Part shown: piece by piece, positions 18,516 to 29,617 of the stretch
How the letters are laid out: every line of letters begins with the position of its first letter
How positions within the stretch are numbered: the stretch's first letter is position 1
Origin: a bacterium
GTDB taxonomy: Bacteria > Bacillota > Bacilli > Lactobacillales > Streptococcaceae
Reading direction: 5' to 3'
DNA length: 64,000 nucleotides
NCBI GenBank assembly: GCA_905221215.1
Contig: CAJNCI010000002.1
Location: 62,001 to 126,000 of the forward strand
The notes under the pieces: model-generated
Databases searched by the model: none
What the model was told of the DNA's origin: nothing
Seen by the model: the letters and a program-made list of their open reading frames with translations, nothing else
Program-made: the position numbers and the translations under genes

Positions 18516-19037
18516 TTGGAACATATTATCTTGCTAAGGGGAGTTACTCCTAATGGAAAAAATGCTATCCCTAAAATGTCTTATCTAGTAGATATATTGA
18601 CAGAAGCTGGTTTTCAACAAGTTCGAACTTATATTCAAAGTGGAAATATTATTCTTGAAAGTAACTTAGCTCTCGAAGAAATACGAGAACAGGTTCATAC
18701 TCTAATAAAGGAAAAGATTGGAGCCGATCTCAAAATAATCATTAAGAATAAGGATATTTTTAAAAACATTGTCCAAGAAAACCCGTTTGGAGAACACTAT
18801 CTTTATGACCGTATACACGTGATTTTTTATCAAGAATCTATTCAAAGTCTTCCTTTAGAAAAATTAAAAATTGATTACGGCGAAGAAGAAATTTGTGTCG
18901 GTAACCATTGTCTCTACCTCTATCTCCCTAGAACTGCAAAACAAAAAAAGCTCAATACTAACTATCTTGAAAAACTTTTCAATGTAGATTTGACCATGCG
19001 AAAACTAAATGTGGTAGAAAAATTATTAAGCAAGTAG
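18516..19037 (+). CDS. DUF1697 family protein
   Basis: A 173-residue protein of unknown function. The N-terminus IILLRGVTPNGKNAIPKM matches the family pattern LLRGINVGGKN. It appears to start at a TTG (18516), supported by AAAGGAA seven bases upstream; no in-frame ATG gives the conserved N-terminus. It ends at a bidirectional terminator shared with the MerR gene. Its lower GC and AT-rich codons stand out from the flavoprotein before it, so it may have been acquired separately. Confidence 0.8.
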   Translation: MEHIILLRGVTPNGKNAIPKMSYLVDILTEAGFQQVRTYIQSGNIILESNLALEEIREQVHTLIKEKIGADLKIIIKNKDIFKNIVQENPFGEHYLYDRIHVIFYQESIQSLPLEKLKIDYGEEEICVGNHCLYLYLPRTAKQKKLNTNYLEKLFNVDLTMRKLNVVEKLLSK

Positions 19038-19051
19038 TACTTAAATTTAGT

Positions 19052-19082
19052 AAAAATCGGAAGAATACTCCTCCGATTTTAT
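19052..19082. terminator. Bidirectional terminator between convergent genes
   Basis: AAAATCGGA...TCCGATTTT forms a stem with A- and T-runs on either side. It serves the DUF1697 gene (+) and the MerR gene (-). Confidence 0.8.
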
Positions 19083-19819
19083 TTTGTCTGAGTTTGGACA
19101 TAGTGAGCAATGACATCTGATGTGTACTGGGCTGTGCCAGGTCCAAATTTGTCAATATTTGCCTTAAACTCTGGGTTATAGACGTAGCCTTTACCGATAT
19201 GACCGAAGACTTCAATCGTACAATCAAATCCATAAGTACGGATGGCTTGCAAGAGTTTGGCTGCTTCTTCTTGATTTTCGGTTGCTGTTACAGGTAGACC
19301 AGCTTGAAGATTTTGTGCCAATGCTTGAAAGACTTGATTGAAGGCAGCCGTAGCTTCATCTTCGTGACCTTTTTGGCGCTCGAGCGCTTGGTCCATGACT
19401 TCTTGTCCATATTTCTCTACCGCCTCTTGGTGGTATTTTTGATGGTCTTGGTAGTTAAATCCAGCGAATTTCTCTTGAATGCTCATTTCTCTTTCTCCTT
19501 TTTGTTCTTGAATGGTTTTTTGCAAGGTGGAAATCAAGCTATCCAGATGTTGCCTTTCTCGAGTCAAATAGTCCAACTGCCTGGTCAAGTGGGGCAATAA
19601 ATCTGTCCTTTCTTCCTTTAATAGCTCTGCTATTTTTTCTAAAGAAAAGCCTAGATACTTGTAATACAGAATGACCTGAAGTCGCTCCAAATCCTCCTGA
19701 CTGTAGGTTCGATAGCCGTTTTCCGACTTTAAAGGAACCAAAAGTCCTATCTTATCATAGTGGTGCAGGGTCTTGACAGAGACGCCCGAAAGCTGCGCAG
19801 CTTCTTTTATATGGTACAT
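19079..19819 (-). CDS. MerR family regulator with TipAS ligand-binding domain
   Basis: A 246-residue activator of the TipAL/SkgA type. The N-terminal winged helix (1-70, IKEAAQLSGVSVKTLHHYDKIGLL) is followed by a coiled coil (about 75-112) and a TipAS antibiotic-recognition domain (about 118-246). Such proteins bend promoters with overlong spacers when ligand is bound. The gene's own promoter has a 19-base spacer (19840-19870), so autoregulation is likely. The adjacent divergent sodium symporter has a normal 17-base spacer and may not be a target. Confidence 0.88.
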   Translation of the reverse strand: MYHIKEAAQLSGVSVKTLHHYDKIGLLVPLKSENGYRTYSQEDLERLQVILYYKYLGFSLEKIAELLKEERTDLLPHLTRQLDYLTRERQHLDSLISTLQKTIQEQKGEREMSIQEKFAGFNYQDHQKYHQEAVEKYGQEVMDQALERQKGHEDEATAAFNQVFQALAQNLQAGLPVTATENQEEAAKLLQAIRTYGFDCTIEVFGHIGKGYVYNPEFKANIDKFGPGTAQYTSDVIAHYVQTQTK

Positions 19820-19839
19820 GATTTCCTCCTTACAATGAT

Positions 19840-19870
19840 AGTATAACCCCTACCCTTAGGTCAGAGTCAA
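19840..19870 (-). promoter_or_regulatory. MerR-type promoter with 19-base spacer
   Basis: On the minus strand -35 TTGACT (19870-19865), a 19-base spacer containing the dyad CCTA-AGGG-TAGG, then -10 TATACT (19845-19840). A 19-base spacer with a central dyad is the classical MerR-activated layout. Confidence 0.75.
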
Positions 19871-19919
19871 GCGTTTTTGCGAATTTTTTTTACTTTATCA
19901 TAACATGAAAATGGTTTTC

Positions 19920-19948
19920 TTGACAGACCTTAGAAAACATGATAGGAT
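19920..19948 (+). promoter_or_regulatory. Promoter of the sodium symporter gene
   Basis: -35 TTGACA (19920-19925), 17-base spacer, -10 TAGGAT (19943-19948). An inverted repeat GTTTTC...GAAAAC brackets the -35. The leader is about 100 bases long. Confidence 0.65.
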
Positions 19949-19996
19949 AGTCAAGTCTATCAATCAAAAGAAAGGCTCATTTTGAGTACTTATGAG

Positions 19997-20028
19997 GCTA
20001 TTTGCCAAGGGCAGTAGCTTTTTCTTTT
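19997..20028 (+). terminator. Terminator-like hairpin in the symporter 5' leader
   Basis: GCTAT-T-GCC pairs with GGC-AG-TAGC around an AAG loop, with one bulged base, followed by TTTTTCTTTT. It lies between the promoter and the ribosome binding site, where it could act as an attenuator. Confidence 0.5.
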
Positions 20029-20054
20029 GTAATACTAATTTTAGGAGTTTAACT

Positions 20055-21395
20055 ATGTCTGAAAAATCGCAATGGGGTTCTAAACTGGGCTTTATCCTAG
20101 CATCTGCTGGATCAGCCATCGGACTTGGTGCCGTTTGGAAGTTTCCCTATATGACTGCTGCTAACGGTGGAGGAGGCTTTTTACTTGTCTTTCTCATTTC
20201 CACTATTTTAATCGGTTTCCCTCTTTTGCTAGCTGAATTTGCCCTTGGCCGTAGTGCTGGCGTTTCCGCTATCAAAACCTTTGGAAAACTTGGCAAGAAT
20301 CACAAGTACAACTTTATCGGTTGGATTGGTGCCTTTGCCCTTTTTATCCTCTTATCTTTCTACAGTGTTATCGGTGGATGGATTCTGGTTTATCTGGGTA
20401 TTGAGTTCGGGAAATTGTTCCAGCTTGCTGGGACGAGTGATTATGCTCAGTTATTTACTTCAATCATTTCAAACCCAGCCATTGCCCTTGGAGCTCAAGC
20501 TGCCTTTATCCTATTGAATATCTTTATTGTATCACGTGGGGTTCAAAAAGGGATTGAAAGAGCCTCTAAGGTCATGATGCCCCTGCTCTTTATCATCTTT
20601 GTCGTCATCATCGGACGCTCTCTCAGCCTGCCAAATGCCATGGAAGGCGTTCTCTACTTCCTCAAACCAGACTTTTCAAAACTGACCAGTGCTGGTCTCC
20701 TCTATGCTCTGGGACAATCTTTCTTTGCCCTTTCACTAGGGGTTACAGCTATGCTGACCTATGCTTCCTACTTGGACAAGAAAACCAATCTGGTCCAGTC
20801 AGGGATTTCCATCGTTGCCATGAATATCTCAGTATCCATCATGGCAGGATTAGCCATTTTCCCAGCTATGTCAGCTTTCAACATCCAGTCTGAAGGGGGA
20901 CCAAGCCTGCTCTTTATCGTCTTGCCTCAACTGTTTGACAAGATGCCTTTTGGAACTATTTTTTACATCCTCTTCCTCTTGCTCTTCCTCTTTGCGACGG
21001 TCACTTCTTCTGTCGTGATGTTGGAAATTAATGTGGGCAATATCACCAATCAGGACAACAGCAAGCGTGCCAAGTGGAGCACCATTTTAGGAATCTTGAC
21101 CTTTATCTTTGGAATTCCTTCAGCCCTGTCTTATGGTGTTATAGCGGATGCTCACATCTTTGGGAAGACCTTCTTTGATGCTATGGATTTCTTGGTTTCC
21201 AATCTCCTCATGCCATTTGGAGCCCTCTGCCTTTCACTTTTTACAGGCTACATCTTCAAAAAGGCTCTTGCTATGGAGGAACTCCATCTTGATGAAAGAA
21301 CATGGAAACAGGGACTTTTCCAAGTCTGGCTCTTCCTTCTTCGCTTTATCATTCCTATCATCATCATTGTGGTCTTTATCGCCCAATTTATGTAA
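20055..21395 (+). CDS. Sodium-dependent transporter, NSS (SNF) family
   Basis: A 446-residue membrane symporter that would import an amino acid with Na+. The N-terminus SKLGFILASAGSAIGLGAVWKFPYM is the NSS signature with the unwound TM1 (GLGAVWKFPY), and 11-12 hydrophobic segments follow, the last at the very C-terminus. I chose the ATG at 20055 with AGGAG eight bases upstream; the frame is open further back but that part overlaps the leader hairpin. The substrate is unknown; tryptophan, tyrosine or branched-chain amino acids are known for bacterial relatives. Confidence 0.9.
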   Translation: MSEKSQWGSKLGFILASAGSAIGLGAVWKFPYMTAANGGGGFLLVFLISTILIGFPLLLAEFALGRSAGVSAIKTFGKLGKNHKYNFIGWIGAFALFILLSFYSVIGGWILVYLGIEFGKLFQLAGTSDYAQLFTSIISNPAIALGAQAAFILLNIFIVSRGVQKGIERASKVMMPLLFIIFVVIIGRSLSLPNAMEGVLYFLKPDFSKLTSAGLLYALGQSFFALSLGVTAMLTYASYLDKKTNLVQSGISIVAMNISVSIMAGLAIFPAMSAFNIQSEGGPSLLFIVLPQLFDKMPFGTIFYILFLLLFLFATVTSSVVMLEINVGNITNQDNSKRAKWSTILGILTFIFGIPSALSYGVIADAHIFGKTFFDAMDFLVSNLLMPFGALCLSLFTGYIFKKALAMEELHLDERTWKQGLFQVWLFLLRFIIPIIIIVVFIAQFM

Positions 21396-21399
21396 TCAA

Positions 21400-21436
21400 A
21401 AAGGACTTGAGTAATGAACTCAGGTCCTTTCTTTTT
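21400..21436 (+). terminator. Terminator after the sodium symporter gene
   Basis: AAAGGACTTGAGT...ACTCAGGTCCTTT stem (one bulge) followed by CTTTTTT; the reverse complement may also serve manA. Confidence 0.8.
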
Positions 21437-22380
21437 TATGGATGACTAACAATCAATTCCAAGCCTTGCCCTTCTAGGGTCCAAGCTTCAACATCACTTG
21501 GTAGGATAAAGTGGCTACCTTTTTGGATTGGATAGTTTTTCCCGTCAACAGTTAGTTGACCTTGACCAGCTAAGACACTGAACAAACTGTAGTCAGCTGT
21601 CTTTTCGAAGTTAACTTTTCCAGTGATTTCCCACTTGTAAACTGCAAAGAAATCATTAGAGACAAGTAAAGTTGAACGCAAATCATCTGCTTTGACAGTT
21701 ACAGGACGGCTATTTGCAGGATCTCCAATGTTTAAAACATCAATTGATTTTTCAAGGTGAAGTTCACGCAAGTTGCCATTATCATCCTTACGGTCAAAGT
21801 CATAGACACGGTAAGTTGTATCGCTAGACTGCTGGGTTTCAAGAATCAAGATACCAGCACCGATGGCGTGCATGGTTCCACTTGGTACATAGAAGAAATC
21901 TCCAGCCTTGACAGGGACTTTTGTTAATAGACCATCCCAGTCTTTAGCTTCGATTTGCTGGCGGAGTTCTTCTTTGGATTTGGCATTATGGCCATAGATA
22001 ATCTCTGAACCTTCATCCGCTGCGATAATGTACCAGCACTCTGTTTTTCCGAGCTCGCCTTCATGCTCTAGTCCATAGGCATCGTCTGGGTGAACTTGGA
22101 CACTGAGCCAGTCGTTTGCATCCAGAATCTTAGTCAAAAGTGGAAATACAGGTTCTGGACGATTGCCAAACAACTCACGGTGTTCCGCATACAAAGTAGC
22201 TAAGTCTGTTCCCTCAAAACGACCATTGGCAACTTTAGAGACACCATTTGGATGGGCTGAGATGGCCCAATATTCTCCGATTTTTTCACTTGGAATATCG
22301 TAGCCAAACTCATCACGTAGCTTGGTTCCACCCCAGATTTTTTCTTGCATAACTGATTGTAAAAATAATGGTTCTGACAT
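21436..22380 (-). CDS. manA: Mannose-6-phosphate isomerase, class I
   Basis: A 314-residue zinc enzyme interconverting mannose 6-phosphate and fructose 6-phosphate, feeding mannose taken up by the PTS into glycolysis. The metal ligands H97 (VQVHPDD), E114 (KTECWY) and H171 (SGTMHAIGAG) are visible in the cupin core. Its length matches the short Firmicute class I enzymes. It is a single gene; a -10 TATAAT lies just upstream at about 22412. Confidence 0.94.
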   Translation of the reverse strand: MSEPLFLQSVMQEKIWGGTKLRDEFGYDIPSEKIGEYWAISAHPNGVSKVANGRFEGTDLATLYAEHRELFGNRPEPVFPLLTKILDANDWLSVQVHPDDAYGLEHEGELGKTECWYIIAADEGSEIIYGHNAKSKEELRQQIEAKDWDGLLTKVPVKAGDFFYVPSGTMHAIGAGILILETQQSSDTTYRVYDFDRKDDNGNLRELHLEKSIDVLNIGDPANSRPVTVKADDLRSTLLVSNDFFAVYKWEITGKVNFEKTADYSLFSVLAGQGQLTVDGKNYPIQKGSHFILPSDVEAWTLEGQGLELIVSHP

Positions 22381-22500
22381 CTTGATCTCCTGTCTGATTT
22401 CTCTCCCCTCATTATAGCAAAAAGCTAGATCTAATTGAACTCTTTTTCCTATTATATAAAGTAGGGAGAAGATTTTATAAAAATAGTGAACAAATGTGCT

Positions 22501-23949
<1,449 letters not shown>

Positions 23950-23990
23950 TCACTTGATTTATTACTTCTATTATACTAAAAAGGAAATAA

Positions 23991-24080
23991 AAAGTTTGGA
24001 ACTATCTGGGTAATGATGGTACTGAACCTGCTTTTATATTTGATGCAAAAACAAGCAAGACTCTGAGAATTTTGTTATAA
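23991..24080 (+). pseudogene. Possible C-terminal remnant of a lost gene
   Basis: A 29-codon open stretch reads like protein (KVWNYLGNDGTEPAF..., ending in LRILL and TAA at 24078-24080) but has no start codon or ribosome binding site; a stop precedes it at 23988-23990. Codon use is protein-like. I do not recognise the family. It lies in the 253-base gap between the family 1 glycosidase and the VOC gene. Confidence 0.35.
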
Positions 24081-24110
24081 AAATGTAAACTATCACAGTC
24101 TTATGATAAG

Positions 24111-24142
24111 AAAAAGACCGGATTAGTCCGATCTTTTCAAGT
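24111..24142 (-). terminator. Terminator downstream of the VOC gene (copy of the spxB terminator)
   Basis: AAAAAGACCGGA-TTAG-TCCGATCTTTTC. It is nearly identical to the hairpin at 24555-24586, differing mainly in the loop. Confidence 0.7.
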
Positions 24143-24193
24143 TCTGCTCCAAGAATGTTTAAATTTTAGGTAAAAATTTGATAATAGCATTAC

Positions 24194-24541
24194 CTACTTC
24201 ATACGATAAAAATCAATCACAAGACCGGCAGGGCCTTTTACAAGCAAGGACTCTGTTCCCCAATCCGTTTCACAAGGACCATGTAAAATCTCGACACCAA
24301 TCTCTTTCAAGCGTTGGTAGTTCTGATCTACATCCTCAACCTCGATATGAAGAATGATTCCTGACTGAAAGTTTTCCAAAGGAACCAAATGCTTTTGTGA
24401 CAACATCAGACAGTGACTGCCAATCGTAAACTGAGCAAAACTGTCATCAACATAATCGGACTTTTTATCCAAAATACGCTCCAAGTCAGCACAGACTTGG
24501 GGAACATCTGAAACGATAATATCTAATTGATTTAAATTCAT
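24194..24541 (-). CDS. VOC/glyoxalase superfamily protein
   Basis: A 115-residue protein of the vicinal oxygen chelate fold: two beta-alpha-beta-beta-beta modules, the first starting NLNQLDIIVSDVP, the second IILHIEVEDVD, ending with the common GPAGLVIDFYRM motif. Such proteins may be metal enzymes (glyoxalase, dioxygenase) or antibiotic-binding proteins. The metal ligands are not clear enough to say it is an enzyme. It follows spxB but a terminator (24555-24586) separates them, and a near-copy of that terminator follows it. Confidence 0.82.
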   Translation of the reverse strand: MNLNQLDIIVSDVPQVCADLERILDKKSDYVDDSFAQFTIGSHCLMLSQKHLVPLENFQSGIILHIEVEDVDQNYQRLKEIGVEILHGPCETDWGTESLLVKGPAGLVIDFYRMK

Positions 24542-24554
24542 TTACTATCCTCCA

Positions 24555-24586
24555 TAAAAAGACCGGATTGCTCCGATCTTTTTAAG
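24555..24586 (-). terminator. spxB terminator
   Basis: AAAAAGACCGGA-TTGC-TCCGATCTTTTT, 14 bases past the spxB stop. Confidence 0.85.
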
Positions 24587-24599
24587 TTCCACGAAGGAA

Positions 24600-26375
24600 T
24601 TATTTAATTGCGCGTGATTGCAACCCTTCTTCTTCCAAGAAGAGACGGAATGGTACGAGTTCTTCTGCTTCGTATTTTTCCTTGAAGGCTTTGATTGCTT
24701 CTTCTGAGTGAAGTTTTGGATCCAATTCAAGTACTTCTACTGGAAGTGGACGGTGTTGACTGATGCGAGCATCGATAACAACAGTTTTACCTTCTTTGTT
24801 CAATTTAACAGCTTCTGCAACAACTGCATCGATGTCTTCGATACGGTCAACTGTAAATCCAACAGCTCCTTGAGCTTCAGCGATTTTCGCATAGTCAGCA
24901 TTAGGGAAGTCACAACCAAACAAGTGTTTGTTTGTGTCTTCGTATTTGTCCTTGATGAAGGCATATTTACCATTTGAGAAGACAACGTTGATAACTGGAA
25001 GGTCGTATTGAACGTTTGTGATAACGTCTGGGTAGCACATATTGAATGCACCGTCACCCATGATGTTCCATACTTGGCGATCTGGATTGTCTTTCTTAGC
25101 AGCGATACCACCAGGAAGAGCAATACCCATTGTCGCAAAGAGTGGAGATGTACGCCACATGTTCTTAGGTGTCATATGAAGGTGACGAGTAGATGTTTGA
25201 GTAGTGTCACCTACGTCGATTGAATAGATAGCGTCTTGATCAGCATGTTTGTTGATTGCATTGTAAACTTGATACAACTGCAATTCACCCTCAGTTTTAC
25301 CTTCGAGTTTGTTCATGTAATCACGCCAGTTTTGGTTATTTTTAACGTTTGCACGCCACCATGGAGTAGATTCAACTGGGTTCACTTTGTCAAGGATTGC
25401 TTTCGCTGCTTGACCTGCATCACCAAGGATTGAAGCGTCTAGGGCATGACGTTTACCAAGTTTGTAAGGGTCGATATCGACTTGGATGAATTTTTCAGTG
25501 TTCTTGAAGGCTTCGTAAACTTCAGCAAATGGGAAGTTTGAACCAAGGAAAAGAACTGTGTCTGCTTCAAAGACAACTTCGTTGGCTGGTTTCCAACCAA
25601 CACGGTAAGCAGAACCTGTCAAACCTTCATAGTTCCATTCGAAAGCTTCAAAGTTTTTACCAGTTGTTATGATTGGTGCTTTGATTTTACGTGACAATTC
25701 AGTAATCACTTCACCAGCTTTAACACCACCGTAACCAGCATAGATAACTGGACGTTCAGCATTGTTCAAGATTTCAACAGCTTTGTCGATTTCAACTTCG
25801 TTCAAAGCAGGAGCGATGAATGAACGTTCGTATGAACCTGAACCGTAGTATGAGTTTTCGTCGATTTCTTGGAAACCGAAGTTTACTGGAATTTCAACAA
25901 CAGCTGGACCTTTTTTAGAAACTGCAGCACGGCAAGCTTCGTCGATTACTTTTGGTAATTGCTCAGCGTAAGCTACACGTTTATTGTAAACAGCGATACC
26001 GTTGTACATTGGGTTTTGGTTCAATTCTTGGAAAGCATCCATGTTGAGTTCGTTAACTGGACGTGATCCAAGGATTGCTAGGAATGGAGTGTTATCCATA
26101 GCTGCATCGTAAACACCGTTAATCAAGTGAGTCGCACCTGGACCACCTGAACCAACTGCAACCCCGATTGAGCCGCCGAATTTAGCTTGCATAACCGCTG
26201 CAAGAGCACCTGTTTCTTCGTGGCGAACTTGCAAGAAGCGGATATCTTTGTCTTCAGCCAAAGCATCCATCAATGAGCTGAGTGTTCCTGATGGGATACC
26301 GTAGATTGTGTCTACGCCCCATGTTTTCAATACATTAAGCATTGCTGCAGATGCAGTAATTTTCCCTTGAGTCAT
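24600..26375 (-). CDS. spxB: Pyruvate oxidase
   Basis: A 591-residue TPP- and FAD-dependent enzyme converting pyruvate, phosphate and O2 to acetyl phosphate, CO2 and H2O2. In pneumococcus it is the main source of peroxide (knowledge). The N-terminal Pyr domain has the catalytic glutamate in [10 protein letters not shown] (53/54), the central domain binds FAD, and the C-terminal PP domain has the TPP motif beginning GDGAFN. Two cre-like sites lie upstream (26434-26446 and 26535-26547), consistent with CcpA control. Its cofactor TPP links it to the thiamine genes at 30-37 kb. Confidence 0.97.
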   Translation of the reverse strand: MTQGKITASAAMLNVLKTWGVDTIYGIPSGTLSSLMDALAEDKDIRFLQVRHEETGALAAVMQAKFGGSIGVAVGSGGPGATHLINGVYDAAMDNTPFLAILGSRPVNELNMDAFQELNQNPMYNGIAVYNKRVAYAEQLPKVIDEACRAAVSKKGPAVVEIPVNFGFQEIDENSYYGSGSYERSFIAPALNEVEIDKAVEILNNAERPVIYAGYGGVKAGEVITELSRKIKAPIITTGKNFEAFEWNYEGLTGSAYRVGWKPANEVVFEADTVLFLGSNFPFAEVYEAFKNTEKFIQVDIDPYKLGKRHALDASILGDAGQAAKAILDKVNPVESTPWWRANVKNNQNWRDYMNKLEGKTEGELQLYQVYNAINKHADQDAIYSIDVGDTTQTSTRHLHMTPKNMWRTSPLFATMGIALPGGIAAKKDNPDRQVWNIMGDGAFNMCYPDVITNVQYDLPVINVVFSNGKYAFIKDKYEDTNKHLFGCDFPNADYAKIAEAQGAVGFTVDRIEDIDAVVAEAVKLNKEGKTVVIDARISQHRPLPVEVLELDPKLHSEEAIKAFKEKYEAEELVPFRLFLEEEGLQSRAIK

Positions 26376-26433
26376 AATGATAACTCTCCTTCAAATATTT
26401 TTAAATCTACTAAAAAAGGTTTCATATAGTTTT

Positions 26434-26446
26434 TGAAAACGTTTCA
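26434..26446 (-). promoter_or_regulatory. cre-like site 1 upstream of spxB
   Basis: TGAAAACGTTTCA, a close match to the CcpA cre consensus, about 60 bases before the spxB start. The rest of this 211-base gap is AT-rich promoter sequence and the copA terminator. Confidence 0.75.
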
Positions 26447-26534
26447 GTAAATTTTTACACTACTAATTTATCACATTTATTTTTAGTTTACTAAGAATCT
26501 GCTCAGAAGTTTCTATTCTCTATTACAGTACAGT

Positions 26535-26547
26535 TTGAAAACGTTTT
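26535..26547 (-). promoter_or_regulatory. cre-like site 2 upstream of spxB
   Basis: TGAAAACGTTTTT, about 160 bases before the spxB start and just past the copA terminator. Its distance would suit activation or looping with site 1. Confidence 0.6.
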
Positions 26548-26564
26548 TAGTCTCTGTTTTATAA

Positions 26565-26587
26565 TAAAAAGCGAGCAAGCCCGCTTT
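26565..26587 (-). terminator. Terminator of the cop operon
   Basis: AAAAGCGGGC-TTG-CTCGCTTTTT on the minus strand, touching the copA stop codon. Confidence 0.85.
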
Positions 26588-28830
26588 TAATCTATTTTAC
26601 TAAAGTTTAGTAAGAGTGAACTGGTCAGAACAGATACAGAACTAAAGGCCATGGCTAGACCAGCTAGTTCTGGATTGAGGGCCAGTCCAACACCTGAAAA
26701 GACTCCTGCTGCAATCGGAATTCCGGCGACATTGTAGATAAAAGCCCAGAAAAGATTGAGCAGAATTCGATTAAAGGTTTTCTTACTCATGTCAAAGGCA
26801 CGAACCACTCCTAGGAGGTTATTGGTTGTCAAGACCAAGTCTGCTGACTCGATGGCAATATCTGTTCCAGCTCCCATAGCAATCCCCACATCTGCTACAC
26901 TGAGAGCAGGAGCGTCATTGATACCATCACCAACAAAGGCTACTTTTCCAGTCGCTTGTAGTTTATGGATTTCATGGGCTTTTTCTTCTGGTAAGACACC
27001 TGCAATGACCTCTTCGATTCCAATCTGATCTGCAATAGCACGCGCCACACCTGCATTGTCTCCTGTCAGCATGACTGTTTTAAGACCTCGTTTTTTCAAC
27101 TGACTGATGGCAAGCTTAGCATTTTCCTTAGGAATATCTTGCAAAGCAAGCAAGCCTTTGATTTCATTGTCCACAGCCAAAAACACAACTGTCTTAGCTT
27201 CTTTTTCTAGTTCTTCTAGTTTATCTTGATAAGTGCTAGAAATGTTCATGCCATCCAGCATTTTAGCATTTCCAAGCAGAACTTGGTTCCCATTGATTTT
27301 TCCTGAAACACCTTTTCCGTGCAAGGCTTGGAAATTTTCAACAGTTTGAAGCTCAAGTCCAGCTTCACTCGCTCGTTTCACAACGGCTTCAGCCAGTGGG
27401 TGTTGAGAAGCTTCTTCCAAGGAAGCTGCCAATCCAAGCACTTCTACTTCGTCGCCGATGATATCTGTTACCACGGGCTTCCCTTCCGTCAAAGTTCCAG
27501 TCTTATCAAAGACAATCGTTTGGACTTTCTGGATTTCCTGTAGAACCGTTCCATTTTTGAGGAGAACTCCCATCTTGGCACTGCGTCCTGTCCCTACCAT
27601 AAGGGCTGTCGGTGTTGCAAGTCCCAAGGCACAAGGGCAGGCAATAATCAGAACTGCTACTCCATAGAGAAGCGAAGACACAAAGCTCGCTCCAAGCACG
27701 ACTACACTATCCCTGAGCAAGACGAACCAAACCCAAAAGGTCACAATCCCTAAAATGACAACTGCTGGGACAAAAATCCCTGAAATTTTATCCGTCAAGT
27801 CCTGAATCGGCGCACGACTTGTCTGAGCTTTCTTCACAAAATCCACAATCTGTGCCAAGACAGTCTCTGAACCAACTTTTTCTGCCCTAAAAACAAGAGT
27901 ACCGCTGTTATTGATGGTTGAGCCAATGACCGTATCTCCAACCGTTTTGTCCACTGGCAGGCTCTCACCTGTCACCATAGATTCATCTATACTGGTTACA
28001 CCTTCCACTACAACCCCATCAACCGCAATCTTTTCACCGGGACGCACTCGAATCAGGTCACCTACCTCGACTTGCTCCAAAGGGACTTGAACATAGTTAT
28101 CCTCACGCAAGACTTCTGCAGTTTTAGCCTGCAAGTCAAGTAATTTCTCCACAGCTTGGGAAGTATTTTTTCTCATTTTCTCCTCAAAAACAGCTCCCAA
28201 AAGAACGAAGAAGAGGATAAATCCAGCACTTTCAAAGTAAACAGGGAGACCAGTAAAGAGGGCAACTAGGCTATAGAAATAAGCCACTAGGGTTCCCAGA
28301 GCCACCAAAGTATCCATATTAGCATTGTGCTTTTTAAAGCTAGCCCAAGCACTCTGGATATAAGGACCACCTGCCACCAGCATAATCGGTGTTGTGGCTA
28401 AAAAGGTTCCCCAACGCATGACTTGGTGACTAATTCCTCCTGTCGACATACCAATCATGAGAATCACAAGAGGCACAGTAAAGATACTGGTAATCCAAAA
28501 ACGTTGCAAGAGGGATAGAGATTTTCGAGTCTTCTCAACGACTGTATAACTTCCCTTTTGCATCTTCATACCACAAGAAAATTCATGTTGACCTAATTCT
28601 TGAGGTGTAAAACGAATGACTTTCTCCTCATCTACGCCGATTGGTTCCAAGATGCCTTCTTCTTCAAACAGAATTTCCTTATAACAGTTTGAAGGAGTTG
28701 TACGATGAAAGGTAATCTCAGCTGGAATTCCTTTTTGAAGCTGGATATGTGCTGGATGATAGCCTTTTTCAGCTCGGATACGGATTTTTTGAATGCCATT
28801 TTCTAGGCTTGCTTTCACAATTTCTGTCAT
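26587..28830 (-). CDS. copA: Copper-exporting P1B-type ATPase with cupredoxin-like N-terminal domain
   Basis: A 747-residue membrane pump that exports Cu(I). In place of the usual heavy-metal (CxxC) domain, the first 100 residues resemble CupA: C49 (SNCYKE) and C86-M88-M90 (SCGMKM) form a probable copper site. Then come eight membrane segments with the CPC motif (ACPCALG), the DKTGT phosphorylation motif, the HP motif (SQHPLAEA) and [10 protein letters not shown]. Two adjacent ATGs exist; the second (28830) has better spacing from AGGAGG. Last gene of copY-cupA-copA. Confidence 0.95.
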   Translation of the reverse strand: MTEIVKASLENGIQKIRIRAEKGYHPAHIQLQKGIPAEITFHRTTPSNCYKEILFEEEGILEPIGVDEEKVIRFTPQELGQHEFSCGMKMQKGSYTVVEKTRKSLSLLQRFWITSIFTVPLVILMIGMSTGGISHQVMRWGTFLATTPIMLVAGGPYIQSAWASFKKHNANMDTLVALGTLVAYFYSLVALFTGLPVYFESAGFILFFVLLGAVFEEKMRKNTSQAVEKLLDLQAKTAEVLREDNYVQVPLEQVEVGDLIRVRPGEKIAVDGVVVEGVTSIDESMVTGESLPVDKTVGDTVIGSTINNSGTLVFRAEKVGSETVLAQIVDFVKKAQTSRAPIQDLTDKISGIFVPAVVILGIVTFWVWFVLLRDSVVVLGASFVSSLLYGVAVLIIACPCALGLATPTALMVGTGRSAKMGVLLKNGTVLQEIQKVQTIVFDKTGTLTEGKPVVTDIIGDEVEVLGLAASLEEASQHPLAEAVVKRASEAGLELQTVENFQALHGKGVSGKINGNQVLLGNAKMLDGMNISSTYQDKLEELEKEAKTVVFLAVDNEIKGLLALQDIPKENAKLAISQLKKRGLKTVMLTGDNAGVARAIADQIGIEEVIAGVLPEEKAHEIHKLQATGKVAFVGDGINDAPALSVADVGIAMGAGTDIAIESADLVLTTNNLLGVVRAFDMSKKTFNRILLNLFWAFIYNVAGIPIAAGVFSGVGLALNPELAGLAMAFSSVSVLTSSLLLNFSKID

Positions 28831-28839
28831 CATTTCCTC

Positions 28840-29211
28840 CTACTCTACAATCATCTTGCCGTGCATCATGTTCATACCACAAGCAAAGCCAAACTCTCCA
28901 GCCTGCTCAGGAGTGATTTCCACTACATATTCTTCACCCATAGGCAGGTCCGCATGTACACCAAAATCTGGAAATACGATCTGATCCAAACAAGGTGAAG
29001 GATCCTTGCGGTCAAAAACAATGCGGGCTGGCACTGATTTCTTGAGGACAATCAACTCAGGCGTATAGCCCCCCATGACTTCCACTCGAATCTCTTGGTA
29101 GCCGTTTTTTTGCTGGGCCTTTTGTCCAGATTTTTCAGGCTTTTTGAAAAACCAAAACAAGATAAACACGATAAGGGCAATACAAACAATGGTTACAATA
29201 CTATTTAACAT
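28840..29211 (-). CDS. cupA: Membrane-anchored copper chaperone CupA
   Basis: A 123-residue protein with one N-terminal membrane helix (3-22) and a soluble cupredoxin-like domain facing the cytoplasm. Copper ligands from the known pneumococcal CupA are all present: C74, C111, M113, M115 and M116 (the last four in ACGMNMMHG). It hands Cu(I) to the related N-terminal domain of CopA. It sits 9 bases before copA and 10 after copY. Confidence 0.94.
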   Translation of the reverse strand: MLNSIVTIVCIALIVFILFWFFKKPEKSGQKAQQKNGYQEIRVEVMGGYTPELIVLKKSVPARIVFDRKDPSPCLDQIVFPDFGVHADLPMGEEYVVEITPEQAGEFGFACGMNMMHGKMIVE

Positions 29212-29221
29212 GACGTCTCCT

Positions 29222-29617
29222 TTACATACAATTACATTTTACTTCTGTTACAGCGCTTGATTTCTTCTTAGAAATCACAGCTTCCAAGTCTTCCAAGTCA
29301 GCCAGAGTAAAATCACATTCGACAATCAAATCAGCTAACAAGTTCTTAATCCTACGGGAACAAACCTTGTCTTTGATATCTTGGACAAGCAAATCCCGAC
29401 TTTGGTCCAGAGTTAATAGGTCTGAATAAACAAAGGACTTGCCCTCTTTTTTCCGAGTCAAACAATCTTTCTCAACCAAACGAGCCAAAAGAGTCTGAAT
29501 GGTCGACTTGGACCAGTCGAACCGCTCCGCCAGAACCCTGATCAAATCCGTACTAGTCTGTTCCCCCTGCATCCAAATAATCTTCATCACTTGCCATTCC
29601 GCATCTGAAATCTGCAT
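29222..29617 (-). CDS. copY: Copper-responsive repressor CopY
   Basis: A 131-residue BlaI/MecI-type winged-helix repressor that releases the cop operon when copper replaces zinc. The N-terminal DNA-binding domain (1-70) is followed by a dimerisation region and a C-terminal KCNCM. Only one CxC motif (C128, C130) is present, where enterococcal CopY has two; C52 is also conserved. I chose the ATG at 29617, seven bases after GGAGG; an upstream GTG at 29623 is too close to it. First gene of copY-cupA-copA. Confidence 0.94.
   Translation of the reverse strand: MQISDAEWQVMKIIWMQGEQTSTDLIRVLAERFDWSKSTIQTLLARLVEKDCLTRKKEGKSFVYSDLLTLDQSRDLLVQDIKDKVCSRRIKNLLADLIVECDFTLADLEDLEAVISKKKSSAVTEVKCNCM

Noticed and set aside
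24545-24730. 61-codon ORF overlapping the end of spxB
   Set aside because: Shadow of spxB in another frame running through its terminator.
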